Assembly (NCBI GenBank): GCA_002496845.1
Contig: DALQ01000048.1
Span: 1-16,070 of the forward strand
Reading direction: 5' to 3'
Source: Euryarchaeota archaeon UBA495
GTDB taxonomy: Archaea; Thermoplasmatota; Poseidoniia; Poseidoniales; Poseidoniaceae
Length of the DNA stretch: 16,070 nucleotides
Part shown: positions 6,699 through 14,577 of the stretch, one piece after another
How positions within the stretch are numbered: the stretch's first letter is position 1
Layout: each line of letters begins with the position of its first letter
Notes under the pieces: generated by a model
Database searches by the model: none
What the model saw: only the letters and a program-made list of their open reading frames with translations
Told to the model about the DNA's origin: nothing
Made by a program: the position numbers and the translations under genes

Positions 6699-9104
6699 AT
6701 GCGAGGATTGCGTGCCGTCCTGCTCACCGCCCTCTTCTTGGTCGGTACCTTCGCCCTCTCAGCCACTGCTTCGCTGATTGACGGAGGGGAAATCCACCAA
6801 GGTCCTGAACCTGTGGAAATGTGGTTCTCAACGGGTGGTGACGAAGTGCTGACCCTCGATGAAGAAGGGGTCTTTATGGCCCTTCGGTGGAACAGTGGCG
6901 CCTACCAAGTCACACGCGCCGTCGACCTCAACGTGACCGTCAATGCGGTTCGCTTGGACCTCGCTGGGTCGTTGTTGGCCGTCGGACACTCCAGCGGAGC
7001 CTTGGTGTTGGACCTCGACACCGACGCGATCACGCGTGAGATTTCATTGCCCGATCCGGTGGACCAACTCGATTGGGACGACGACGGTGACCTGTGGGTG
7101 GTTCACAACGGAGGCCTGCGTCAAGCCATCGAGCACGAGACCGGAGGCCCCTCTGGGGTTCGAACGACCGTCATGAACGCCGGAATCTGCTCCTTCTTGA
7201 TCCTCGAAGACGGCCGCTTGCTCAACGGGGGTTTTGACGGCCGCTTGCGGGTGCACAACGAGGAAGGCGTCCAAACCCAAGACCTGACGAGCCTTGGCGG
7301 AGCACCGACACAACTCATCGAAGAGGGCGAATTCCTGTGGGGAGGGCTCTCGAACGGACGTGTGATGCGATGGAACACCAGCACGTGGTCTTCTGACGTC
7401 GTGGTCAGCGGAAACGCCCCGGTCACTTCCCTTTCCTTGGACGGCGAAGGTGGCGTGTGGGCAGGCCATCAAAACGGCTTGGCCGTCCATCTTGACAGCA
7501 CCCTGACGTCCACCCAGGAACATCAAGCCACGGGCAAAGTGATCTCGGTGGTGAGCAAGGACGACGGGACGGTTCACGTGGTCAGCGTGACCTCCACGAG
7601 CACCCGCGTTCGCCTCCTTGACCTCGATGCGGACGGAGATGGCGTGGCGGATGCAACCGATGATTTCCCAGACGACGCGGGCCAAACCACTGACACCGAC
7701 GGGGACGGCTACGGCGACAACACCGGCGAGAGCGGTGGCGACCAATTCCCCAACGACCCCACACAATGGTCGGACCGCGACGGCGATGGCTACGGTGACG
7801 AAGCCGACGGCACCAACGGCGACGCCTTCCCTGACGATCCCGATCAATGGGAAGATGCCGACGGCGATGGTGTTGGTGACAACCAAGCCGATCCTGACGG
7901 CGATGCTTTCCCAGAGGACCCTTCGCAATGGTCGGACCGTGACCGCGACGGGTACGGCGATGCTCCAAACGGCGTTCGACCGGACGCCTGCCCCGACGCC
8001 AACGGTTTCTCGACCAACGACCGTCGCGGGTGCCCAGACCAAGATTTGGACGGATGGTCCGACCCTGATGCAACGTGGTTGGTCGCGCAGGGGGCAGATG
8101 CGTTCCCACGAGACAAGACCCAGTGGGAGGATTTCGACGGAGACGGCTACGGCGACCACCCAGACGGCACCACGCCGGACGCCTGCATCACCAGCGGAGG
8201 GACCTCCCTTCGCGCCTTGGTGCCGGAACTCGGCGCCACTACGCGCTACGTCAGTGAGCCCCATTACGGGTGCTTGGACGCTGACGGCGACGGTTGGGCG
8301 GACGCCTCGGAAGTGGGCGAGGGAATGTCGGAGAACCCCAATGAACACATGGACCTTGACGGGGACGGTGTGGGATCGAACGTCGACTACAACGACACCA
8401 ATCCCTTGGTCGTCGACATTGAAGACCACTGCTTGCTGAGCTTCGACGACCTTCGTGAGGTGTGCCTCGGATGGAGGAGCACGGAATACCAAGAGTACCT
8501 GAGCACCTTGAACGAAACCGAACGCAGCCGTACATCCTACAACTACTGGAACCAAACCGTGGCGGGCTCATCGTCCAGCGGCGGATTGGACATGGGCCTC
8601 ATCACGGAAGTGGCCATCGTTGCAGGTGGTGTGTTTGTCGTCTGTTCTGTGGTGGTCGTGCTGCTTGGAGCCATGACCAAGCGGGTCAAGCGTCCGTCGG
8701 AGGAGAAGTCGTTTGGCTCGTTCAAGTTCGATGAATCCACCAACGAAGAAGCCCTCAGTGGGGAAGCAGGCCTTTCGGCCATCGGCGGTCTTGACGACGA
8801 CCTTTGGGGCGACGATGGCGCAGCATCCGAAAGCGTTGAGCCTGCGATGGACACGCCTGACGAGGAGCCTGAGGTGACGTCAATGGTCGAGCAAGTCGTG
8901 CTTCAATCGGACGAGGAATCATCGCCAAGCGATTCCGTGGATGCTGCCCCTGCGGCCGCCGCTGAACAGGAACCTGTCGAGGCAGCCGTCCAAGACGAAC
9001 CCGAGCGTGAAGCCCCGCCCGTCCCCGAGGAAGGTTTGCCCAACGGATGGACGATGGACCAATGGAAATGGTACGGGCACCAGTGGCTTGAGCAAAACAA
9101 GTGA
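6699..9104 (+). CDS. Exported, membrane-anchored protein with propeller-like domain and TSP3-like calcium repeats
   Basis: 801 aa. Residues 1-25 form a signal peptide (MRGLRAV, hydrophobic core, then ALSATAS). Residues about 35-300 have repeated short beta-strand units with Gly/Asp turns (for example GHSSGALVLDLDTD), like a WD40/PQQ-type propeller. Residues about 308-570 hold at least seven DxDxDGxxD calcium loops of thrombospondin type 3 kind, separated by DAFPxDPxQW linkers, with cysteines (DACP, RGCPD, DACI, YGCLD) that could form disulfides. A membrane helix at about 635-660 precedes KRVKRP, a basic stop-transfer. The acidic C-terminal part ends with LPNGWTMDQWKWYGHQWLEQ. The predicted topology is propeller and repeats outside, tail in the cytoplasm. 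Function is unknown; adhesion, cell-surface structure or sensing are possible. The DNA repeats contribute to high Asp/Gly content, with no sign of frameshift. Confidence 0.85.
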   Translation: MRGLRAVLLTALFLVGTFALSATASLIDGGEIHQGPEPVEMWFSTGGDEVLTLDEEGVFMALRWNSGAYQVTRAVDLNVTVNAVRLDLAGSLLAVGHSSGALVLDLDTDAITREISLPDPVDQLDWDDDGDLWVVHNGGLRQAIEHETGGPSGVRTTVMNAGICSFLILEDGRLLNGGFDGRLRVHNEEGVQTQDLTSLGGAPTQLIEEGEFLWGGLSNGRVMRWNTSTWSSDVVVSGNAPVTSLSLDGEGGVWAGHQNGLAVHLDSTLTSTQEHQATGKVISVVSKDDGTVHVVSVTSTSTRVRLLDLDADGDGVADATDDFPDDAGQTTDTDGDGYGDNTGESGGDQFPNDPTQWSDRDGDGYGDEADGTNGDAFPDDPDQWEDADGDGVGDNQADPDGDAFPEDPSQWSDRDRDGYGDAPNGVRPDACPDANGFSTNDRRGCPDQDLDGWSDPDATWLVAQGADAFPRDKTQWEDFDGDGYGDHPDGTTPDACITSGGTSLRALVPELGATTRYVSEPHYGCLDADGDGWADASEVGEGMSENPNEHMDLDGDGVGSNVDYNDTNPLVVDIEDHCLLSFDDLREVCLGWRSTEYQEYLSTLNETERSRTSYNYWNQTVAGSSSSGGLDMGLITEVAIVAGGVFVVCSVVVVLLGAMTKRVKRPSEEKSFGSFKFDESTNEEALSGEAGLSAIGGLDDDLWGDDGAASESVEPAMDTPDEEPEVTSMVEQVVLQSDEESSPSDSVDAAPAAAAEQEPVEAAVQDEPEREAPPVPEEGLPNGWTMDQWKWYGHQWLEQNK
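7764..8006 (+). repeat. Three tandem 81-bp repeats encoding calcium-loop units
   Basis: The sequence caatgg begins units at 7764, 7845 and 7926, exactly 81 bp (27 residues) apart. The first and third share the 14-mer caatggtcggaccg. Each unit encodes QW(S/E)D, a DxDGDGxGD loop and a DAFP-type linker, and the third diverges in its second half. Similar but less regular units continue to about 8400. The repeats lie inside the exported-protein gene and are coding, not a CRISPR. Confidence 0.85.
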
Positions 9105-9110
9105 CCGGGT

Positions 9111-9374
9111 TCAGGCCCAGCGCACGGGCAAGTCAGCACGCAGTTGGGCCAGCTCCTCTCCTGAATAGAGGGGGCGCCCGCCTTCCTTGACGGTGCTTTG
9201 GATCAACCATAGCACGCCGTTCCAGGCGCTTCGGGTTGCGGTAATTTCAACGTCGCCAAGGGCCGCGACGCTCATCAGTTTCGCCTCAGTGGTGTCCGCG
9301 TCAAAGAGCGCAGCCACAAGATGACGGGTCTCAAAGGCCACCTGAGGTGGCTTCCAACTCATCATGGTGTTCAC
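9111..9374 (-). CDS. Hypothetical 87-aa protein, second gene of an RHH pair
   Basis: Soluble protein of 87 aa, with no signal, membrane helix or cysteine. I see no catalytic motif; in particular it lacks the spaced acidic residues of a PIN toxin and the features of RelE, MazF or HEPN toxins that I would look for. It starts at GTG 9374, which overlaps the stop of the preceding RHH gene (GTGTGA), giving 4-nt overlap typical of translational coupling. ATG 9365 is an alternative start. The C-terminal half (PLYSGEELAQLRADLPVRW) looks like a compact helix. It ends 6 bp from the convergent exported-protein gene. It could be a toxin partner or simply a lineage-specific protein. No family is recognised. 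Confidence 0.65.
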   Translation of the reverse strand: MNTMMSWKPPQVAFETRHLVAALFDADTTEAKLMSVAALGDVEITATRSAWNGVLWLIQSTVKEGGRPLYSGEELAQLRADLPVRWA

Positions 9375-9613
9375 ACCCTGAAGGGAGCGAGGTTCAACCG
9401 CTCAACGAGGTGGTCCACATCGACGTCGGCGGTGGCCTTGGCCCGCTCACGGAGCAGTTCGAGGCTGCCGTCCATCCGCGCCATGCGTTGGTGGCGAATG
9501 AGGTCGAGCAGGACCTCATTCACGCTCTTGTATCCACCCAACGATCGCAAGGTGTTCAACTGTCTTCGTACTTCGTAGCTCACGCTTACCGAGGTCATTC
9601 CCTTCGCTGTCAT
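9371..9613 (-). CDS. Small ribbon-helix-helix DNA-binding protein
   Basis: 80 aa. The N-terminal half reads as a ribbon-helix-helix fold: a short strand TSVSVSYEV (residues 7-15), then helix RRQLNTLRSL, a Gly-Gly turn, and a second helix SVNEVLLDLIRHQRM. This is the pattern of MetJ/Arc-type and VapB-type antitoxins, which act as dimers and insert the strand into the DNA major groove. Residues 50-80 form a charged tail that could bind a partner. The gene is followed by an overlapping 87-aa gene and preceded by parA 90 bp upstream. A TATA-like box lies about 35 bp before ATG 9613. It may be an antitoxin, a partition DNA-binding protein working with ParA, or a simple repressor. An alternative start is the ATG at 9598. 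Confidence 0.75.
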   Translation of the reverse strand: MTAKGMTSVSVSYEVRRQLNTLRSLGGYKSVNEVLLDLIRHQRMARMDGSLELLRERAKATADVDVDHLVERLNLAPFRV

Positions 9614-9646
9614 CGTGCATCCCGTTCGGTCGTGCCCTCTCTGCGC

Positions 9647-9654
9647 TACTTAAG
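9647..9654 (-). promoter_or_regulatory. TATA-like box (CTTAAGTA) of the RHH gene
   Basis: On the minus strand CTTAAGTA stands out in the otherwise GC-rich spacer 9614-9703 and ends 33 nt before ATG 9613, leaving a leader of about 10-12 nt. The flanking bases are GCGC on both sides, so the box could be covered by a bound RHH protein; that is speculation. Confidence 0.4.
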
Positions 9655-9703
9655 CCGCGCGAGGGCGAACTTCGCTGGAACGCGATTTGTGGACCCTTTC
9701 CGT

Positions 9704-10666
9704 TCAGCGGCGGCCTTGGGCTTCAAGGGAAACCCTCGATGGATCACGGACGCCAAACTCGCGTCGCATGTCTTGGACGCGTCGATGGAATTCACGGGCG
9801 AGGGTCCAGTACTCCAACGACCCTGCACCTGCTCCAGACGAGGTCGGTTTGTTGAGCAGCACGGTGGGTGCACCCGACCAAGGGGCCTCTGCAACGTTGA
9901 CCAAGCGACGAATGGAGGTGCTGAACAACTTGTTCGGGATGCTGAGGGCCACCTGGTCGCAGACGTGACGCGACAATTTCGACCGGGCGTCAACCATGGT
10001 CATGACCACGCCGAAGATCTTCAGGTTGCGGTTGATCCGACGCTGGATCATCTTGACCGAGTTCATCAGCATGCTGAACCCTTCGAGGGAGTAGTACTCC
10101 GCTTGCACGGGAACCATCACCCAATTCGCTGCACTAAGGGCGTTGATGGAGAGCAAGCCGAGTGATGGAGGGGTGTCAATGATGACGTAATCGAAGTTGT
10201 CGATGATGGGCGCCAAGGCTTCCTTCAGCCGTGTTTCGCGGCCGATCTTGTGGGACAACTCGATCTCAGCACCGGAGAGGTGGATGTCGCTTGGGAGGAG
10301 CCAGAGGTTCTCGGTCGTCAGGGTTGCAGGAGGGCGCCCCTTCTCGTTTCGCAGCATCCAGGCGTTGCGCATCGAGGCCGTCAGGTCTTCAGGTCCGATG
10401 AGGTACTCGTCCATCAGCGGCAATTCCTCGCCCAAGTCGTTGGTCAGCAAGTCGTAGGCGGTCTTCTTGACGCGCTTCTTCTCGATGCCAAAGGACGTGG
10501 CGCAGTTCCCTTGTGGGTCCAAATCAATGAGCAACACCTTCGCTGGTGGCAGCCCCATTTTCTTGTGGCCACGCGCCAGCGCAGCGGCGAGGTTGACCGC
10601 CGTGGTGGTCTTCGCGCATCCGCCCTTTTGGTTGGCGACCGCGATGACCATCTTGTATGGGTCCAT
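9704..10666 (-). CDS. parA: ParA/Soj/MinD-type ATPase
   Basis: 320 aa, cytosolic. The deviant Walker A motif KGGCAKTT (residues 14-21) includes the signature Lys14 and is followed by TAVNLAAAL. The LLIDLDPQGNCATS segment is typical of ParA, and the Walker B region YVIIDTPPSLG lies near 157-167. ParA proteins dimerise with ATP and move or position DNA or large complexes. ATG 10666 has a good SD (GGGAGGAAAGG). No ParB gene is adjacent, but a small RHH gene lies 90 bp downstream. MoxR lies upstream, 61 bp away. The family is clear; the cargo (chromosome, plasmid or protein cluster) cannot be told from the sequence. Confidence 0.9.
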   Translation of the reverse strand: MDPYKMVIAVANQKGGCAKTTTAVNLAAALARGHKKMGLPPAKVLLIDLDPQGNCATSFGIEKKRVKKTAYDLLTNDLGEELPLMDEYLIGPEDLTASMRNAWMLRNEKGRPPATLTTENLWLLPSDIHLSGAEIELSHKIGRETRLKEALAPIIDNFDYVIIDTPPSLGLLSINALSAANWVMVPVQAEYYSLEGFSMLMNSVKMIQRRINRNLKIFGVVMTMVDARSKLSRHVCDQVALSIPNKLFSTSIRRLVNVAEAPWSGAPTVLLNKPTSSGAGAGSLEYWTLAREFHRRVQDMRREFGVRDPSRVSLEAQGRR

Positions 10667-10701
10667 GCCTTTCCTCCCGGTGTTGAGGACCTCGGCCCTC
10701 C

Positions 10702-10709
10702 CCTATCAA
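10702..10709 (-). promoter_or_regulatory. TATA-like box (TTGATAGG) of the ParA gene
   Basis: On the minus strand TTGATAGG lies about 36 nt before ATG 10666 and resembles the TTGATAAC found before tRNA-Leu. The spacer 10667-10727 is otherwise GC-rich. The call is weak; read-through from the MoxR gene is also possible. Confidence 0.25.
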
Positions 10710-10727
10710 CCTCGGCCTCGGTTGGGC

Positions 10728-11711
<984 letters not shown>

Positions 11712-11746
11712 CCTATCACCTATTCAGCCCGTTAGGCTTCTTCATC

Positions 11747-11754
11747 CATATTTG
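11747..11754 (-). promoter_or_regulatory. TATA box (CAAATATG) of the MoxR gene
   Basis: On the minus strand TTCAAATATGG is the most AT-rich element of the spacer 11712-11788. A start about 25 bp downstream gives a leader of roughly 15 nt that contains GGTGAT (11715-11720) just before ATG 11711. Confidence 0.55.
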
Positions 11755-11763
11755 AACGTGCTT

Positions 11764-11783
11764 GCGGGGCACGTCACCCCTGC
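11764..11783 (-). terminator. Short inverted repeat after the aIF5B gene
   Basis: GCGGGG and CCCC(T)GC pair across a 7-nt loop, with one bulged base, 6-25 bp after the aIF5B stop codon and about 10 bp upstream of the MoxR TATA box. It may mark the end of the translation operon or be an operator. There is no T-run, so the terminator call is weak. Confidence 0.25.
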
Positions 11784-11788
11784 ATCAC

Positions 11789-13621
11789 TCAACGGGCCCA
11801 GAAATGGTTCTCTTTCCGATGCAGTCGCACGATTTCTTCGAGGATTTCCTCTTCGATGGCCGTCAACTCCACTTTCCGAAGCCGTCGTGCGTGGGATTCT
11901 GGGACGTCGACAAAGAACTCGTCGCCCTCGTTGATGTGGCGTCCAACGGTGGGTCCCTGAATGGCACAGGCGACCTCGTCGCCTTGGTTGGCCTCGCGTA
12001 CGTCTTCGCTGTCACGGGTGCGCAGGGACTTGACTTGGCCGACCTGTGAACCGTCTGGGCGCATCAAGCGTTGGCCAATGTGGACGCGGCCGCCCACCAC
12101 GCGAACCCCGATGATGGCGGGGTCACGTCCGCGGAAGGTGTGGTTTTCTAGGTACAGCAAGCGCCCTGGATGGACCAGGTCTTCACGTGCCGCGGCTTCA
12201 GCCGCAGCCTTGGTGTCCTCCCTCCACGTTTCGATCTCGTCGATGATGTGGTAGATGATCTCACCCGCCACGAACTTCACCGGTGCATCCTCGGCATTGA
12301 GCCGGTCCGCAACCTCCCTGTTTGGTGCAATGGAGAACCCCGCAATGATGCGGTTAAGCGGGTCTTTGGCGGATTCGGCGGTCAGGATGTCCCGCTTGTT
12401 CACGGGCCCGACGGTGGCCATACGAATCGGGATCTCGAGTTGTCCGAGTTCGAAGGCAAGCGCCTCGAGCCCACCGATGGTGTCGGCCTTGATGACCACA
12501 CCTTCCTCTTGGAGGTCGATGTCCACCCGGCATTCCTCGAGGCACGCAGCAACCGCCTTTTCGAGGGCTTCCTCGTCTTTGGCGAGGCGAACGGTGGTGC
12601 CCGCAAGGGCACGTTCGAGCCCTTGAGCGACGATTTTGACGCCGCACGCCGCATCGACGTGATCGACGGTCTCCCATCGGTCTCCAGCATCGCGCATTTC
12701 GGCCATCCCACGCGGGCGCTTCAGGCCCTTGATGCGGGTCGTGGCCGGCCCATCGGAGGTAGCGAACACGACCCTGTCGCCGGTGCGCAGGGTACCTCGG
12801 GAGAGGATGACATCGATCGTCTTGCTCATGCCGACTTCGTCCTTCATCTCGAGGATGGTGCCCTCAGCATCGCCAAGGGTGTCCGTCAGGCGGTCCTCGA
12901 GGAAACGTTCGGCCAAGCCGACGGTCACCGTCAACAGATCTTGGAGCCCTTCACCTTCCTTGGCGGACATTGGGACCAAGGCCACGTCGGTGCGGAAATC
13001 CTTGATGCGGTCGTAGCGTTCGAGGTTGAATCCGTGCTCGCCAAACATGCCGACCAGCTTCCAAAAGCGGTCTTCAAACAAGGCTTGGACGTCCTTGCGC
13101 TGCTCACCGAATGAGGCGATGAACGCACGCCCCTGTTCGGAGCGCCAGCCGTGCAAGCGATCGACCTTGTTCCCAGCGACCACGAAGGGGGTTTTCGTTC
13201 TGCGAAGGATCTCCAGGCTTTCGATGGTCTGGGGCTGAAGCCCTTCCATGATGTCAACGACCAAGATGGCGATGTCGGCCAACTGCCCACCACGCGAGCG
13301 AAGCGACGTGAAGGAGTGGTGCCCTGGTGTGTCAATGAAGAGCAAACCCGGGGACTTGAAACTCCGCCCCCCCATCATCGCCGAACACGTGTCGTTGAGC
13401 ACGTCAGCAGGCACTTCGGTGGCCCCAATGTGTTGGGTGATGCCGCCGGCCTCTCGGTCCATGACCGAGGCTTGACGGTCCACGCCGATGGAGCGGACCA
13501 GATCCAGAAGGCTCGTCTTTCCGTGATCGACGTGGCCAAGCACGCTGACGATTGGTTGTCGGTTTTCACCGCGTGGGGGCGCGTCTTCGACGGGGGCGGT
13601 TGCTTCCCCCTCGTCGGACAT
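11789..13621 (-). CDS. infB: Translation initiation factor aIF5B (IF2 family GTPase)
   Basis: About 610 aa, cytosolic. It promotes ribosomal subunit joining and initiator tRNA placement. The GTPase motifs are complete: G1 GHVDHGKTS (29-37), switch I GGITQHIGATEVP (59-71), G3 DTPGH (97-101) and G4 NKVD (151-154). The usual domains II-IV follow, and the length is that of archaeal aIF5B, with no intein. I chose ATG 13621 because GGTGA lies 5 nt upstream, the same geometry as at the ndk and eL24 starts. ATG 13639, which overlaps the ndk stop as ATGA, is the alternative. It is the last gene of the eL8-eS28-eL24-ndk-aIF5B cluster, an arrangement known in many archaea. Confidence 0.96.
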   Translation of the reverse strand: MSDEGEATAPVEDAPPRGENRQPIVSVLGHVDHGKTSLLDLVRSIGVDRQASVMDREAGGITQHIGATEVPADVLNDTCSAMMGGRSFKSPGLLFIDTPGHHSFTSLRSRGGQLADIAILVVDIMEGLQPQTIESLEILRRTKTPFVVAGNKVDRLHGWRSEQGRAFIASFGEQRKDVQALFEDRFWKLVGMFGEHGFNLERYDRIKDFRTDVALVPMSAKEGEGLQDLLTVTVGLAERFLEDRLTDTLGDAEGTILEMKDEVGMSKTIDVILSRGTLRTGDRVVFATSDGPATTRIKGLKRPRGMAEMRDAGDRWETVDHVDAACGVKIVAQGLERALAGTTVRLAKDEEALEKAVAACLEECRVDIDLQEEGVVIKADTIGGLEALAFELGQLEIPIRMATVGPVNKRDILTAESAKDPLNRIIAGFSIAPNREVADRLNAEDAPVKFVAGEIIYHIIDEIETWREDTKAAAEAAAREDLVHPGRLLYLENHTFRGRDPAIIGVRVVGGRVHIGQRLMRPDGSQVGQVKSLRTRDSEDVREANQGDEVACAIQGPTVGRHINEGDEFFVDVPESHARRLRKVELTAIEEEILEEIVRLHRKENHFWAR

Positions 13622-13635
13622 GCCCTTCACCCCGG

Positions 13636-14082
13636 TCATTCGTAGACCCAGCGCTGGCCGTCTTGGGTCCACTCCATGAGCCCTTCAGGGAACCAGAGCG
13701 CCAATTCGGTCGCGGCGGTGTCTTCGCCGTCCGAGCCGTGAATCATGTTGTAGCCCATGTCCATGCCGTAGTCGCCACGGATGGTGCCGGGGTCGGCCTC
13801 GCGGCCGTTGGTGGCGCCGATGAGGCGGCGAGCGACGGCAATCGCCTCGACACCCCGCCAGGCCATGCACACGACAGGTCCGGAGGTCACGAAGGTGATG
13901 AGGCCCTCAAAGAAGGGGCGCTCGGCGTGCACGGCGTAGTGGGTGCGTGCGATGGTTTCGTCAGGAACCATGGACTTCATTCCAACGAGTTGGAGGCCCT
14001 TGCGTTCGAAGCGGTTGAGGATTTCACCGACCAAGCCGCGTTGGACACCGTCGGGCTTGATCATGACGTACGTGGTCTGCAT
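13636..14082 (-). CDS. ndk: Nucleoside diphosphate kinase
   Basis: 148 aa, cytosolic. It transfers the gamma phosphate between nucleoside triphosphates and diphosphates through a phosphohistidine. The active-site motif NMIHGSD is present with catalytic His115, after the N-terminal TYVMIKPDGVQRGLVGEI stretch and the usual Arg and Thr residues. Length is normal. The start is ATG 14082, with AGGTGA 5 nt upstream; an upstream GTG at 14091 overlaps that SD and is less likely. Its stop overlaps a possible ATG of aIF5B. It is co-transcribed with ribosomal protein genes, as in other archaea. Confidence 0.96.
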   Translation of the reverse strand: MQTTYVMIKPDGVQRGLVGEILNRFERKGLQLVGMKSMVPDETIARTHYAVHAERPFFEGLITFVTSGPVVCMAWRGVEAIAVARRLIGATNGREADPGTIRGDYGMDMGYNMIHGSDGEDTAATELALWFPEGLMEWTQDGQRWVYE

Positions 14083-14141
14083 GGTTTTCACCTGACCCGG
14101 CGACCGGGCCGCCCTTCAAGAAGCATCCTATGGCCTGTGGC

Positions 14142-14333
14142 TCACTGGATGCCGCCCTTCACGTAGTGGCGGGTCCACTTGACGCGGCGCGAATTGCGCT
14201 TGAGGTGGACCATGTTCTTGCGGGCCTTGGAATTCTTGAACCACAAGATGCTCCCGTCGCGTCGAACGTACATCGTGCCCGTCCCGGGTTCGATCTCGTC
14301 ACCTGAGAAGCTGCAAACACGTCGCTCTGGCAT
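14142..14333 (-). CDS. rpl24e: Ribosomal protein eL24 lacking the zinc-binding cysteines
   Basis: 63 aa, large-subunit protein. The fold signature is clear: CSFSGDEIEPGTGTMYVRRD, then ILWFKNSKARKN and NSRRVKWT. In most archaea this protein is a zinc ribbon with CxxC and FCSxKC. Here the four ligand positions are Cys7, Ser10, Lys33 and Ala37, so zinc cannot be bound in the usual way. The same substitution pattern (SFSG, FxNSKS) is known in eukaryotic eL24. The start is ATG 14333; the SD AGGTGA overlaps the eS28 stop codon, so translation of the two is probably coupled. The gap of 59 bp to ndk contains no promoter I can see. Confidence 0.93.
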   Translation of the reverse strand: MPERRVCSFSGDEIEPGTGTMYVRRDGSILWFKNSKARKNMVHLKRNSRRVKWTRHYVKGGIQ

Positions 14334-14338
14334 ATGAT

Positions 14339-14563
14339 TCACCTCGCATTCAACTTGCGGGCCTCGCGGCCCGTGTCCTTGAGCATCAAGACGTCACCGA
14401 CCCGAACGGGACCGAGCACGTTGCGGGTGATGATGCGACCGACGTCACGGGGGTTGGGCGCGTCGTTGACGCGGACCTTGACCTGCGTGGCCTCACCGGT
14501 CATGCCGGTTCGACCAACGACTTCGACGACCTCAGCGGGCCATCCTCCGAGTTCTTCGCTCAT
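14339..14563 (-). CDS. rps28e: Ribosomal protein eS28
   Basis: 74 aa, a small-subunit protein with an OB-like fold near the mRNA exit. Recognised by VEVVGRTGMTGEATQVKVRV, then GRIITRNVLGPVRVGD and the basic end LKDTGREARKLNAR, which is strongly conserved. ATG 14563 was chosen over the upstream ATG 14581, which would overlap the preceding gene. GGAGTGAT lies just upstream. Its TGA stop is part of the SD of eL24. Confidence 0.95.
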   Translation of the reverse strand: MSEELGGWPAEVVEVVGRTGMTGEATQVKVRVNDAPNPRDVGRIITRNVLGPVRVGDVLMLKDTGREARKLNAR

Positions 14564-14577
14564 GTGGATCACTCCAT

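Noticed and set aside
7620..8400. Repeats as a CRISPR or non-coding satellite
   Set aside because: The units keep the reading frame and encode calcium loops; there are no unique spacers between identical repeats.
7044..8555. Minus-strand open frame of 503 codons
   Set aside because: It is antisense to the exported repeat protein and results from GC-rich repeat codons. Its translation is Val/Gly/Arg-rich without domains.
9347..10165. Plus-strand open frame of 272 codons
   Set aside because: It is antisense to parA and the RHH gene and shows no domain.
10615..10627. Walker A variants with Ala before Lys in ParA (KGGCAKTT), and similarly in MoxR (PGLAKT)
   Set aside because: Ala at this place is known in both families, so it is not a sign of an inactive enzyme.
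12170..13114. Plus-strand open frame of 314 codons
   Set aside because: It is antisense to aIF5B, whose motifs are intact.
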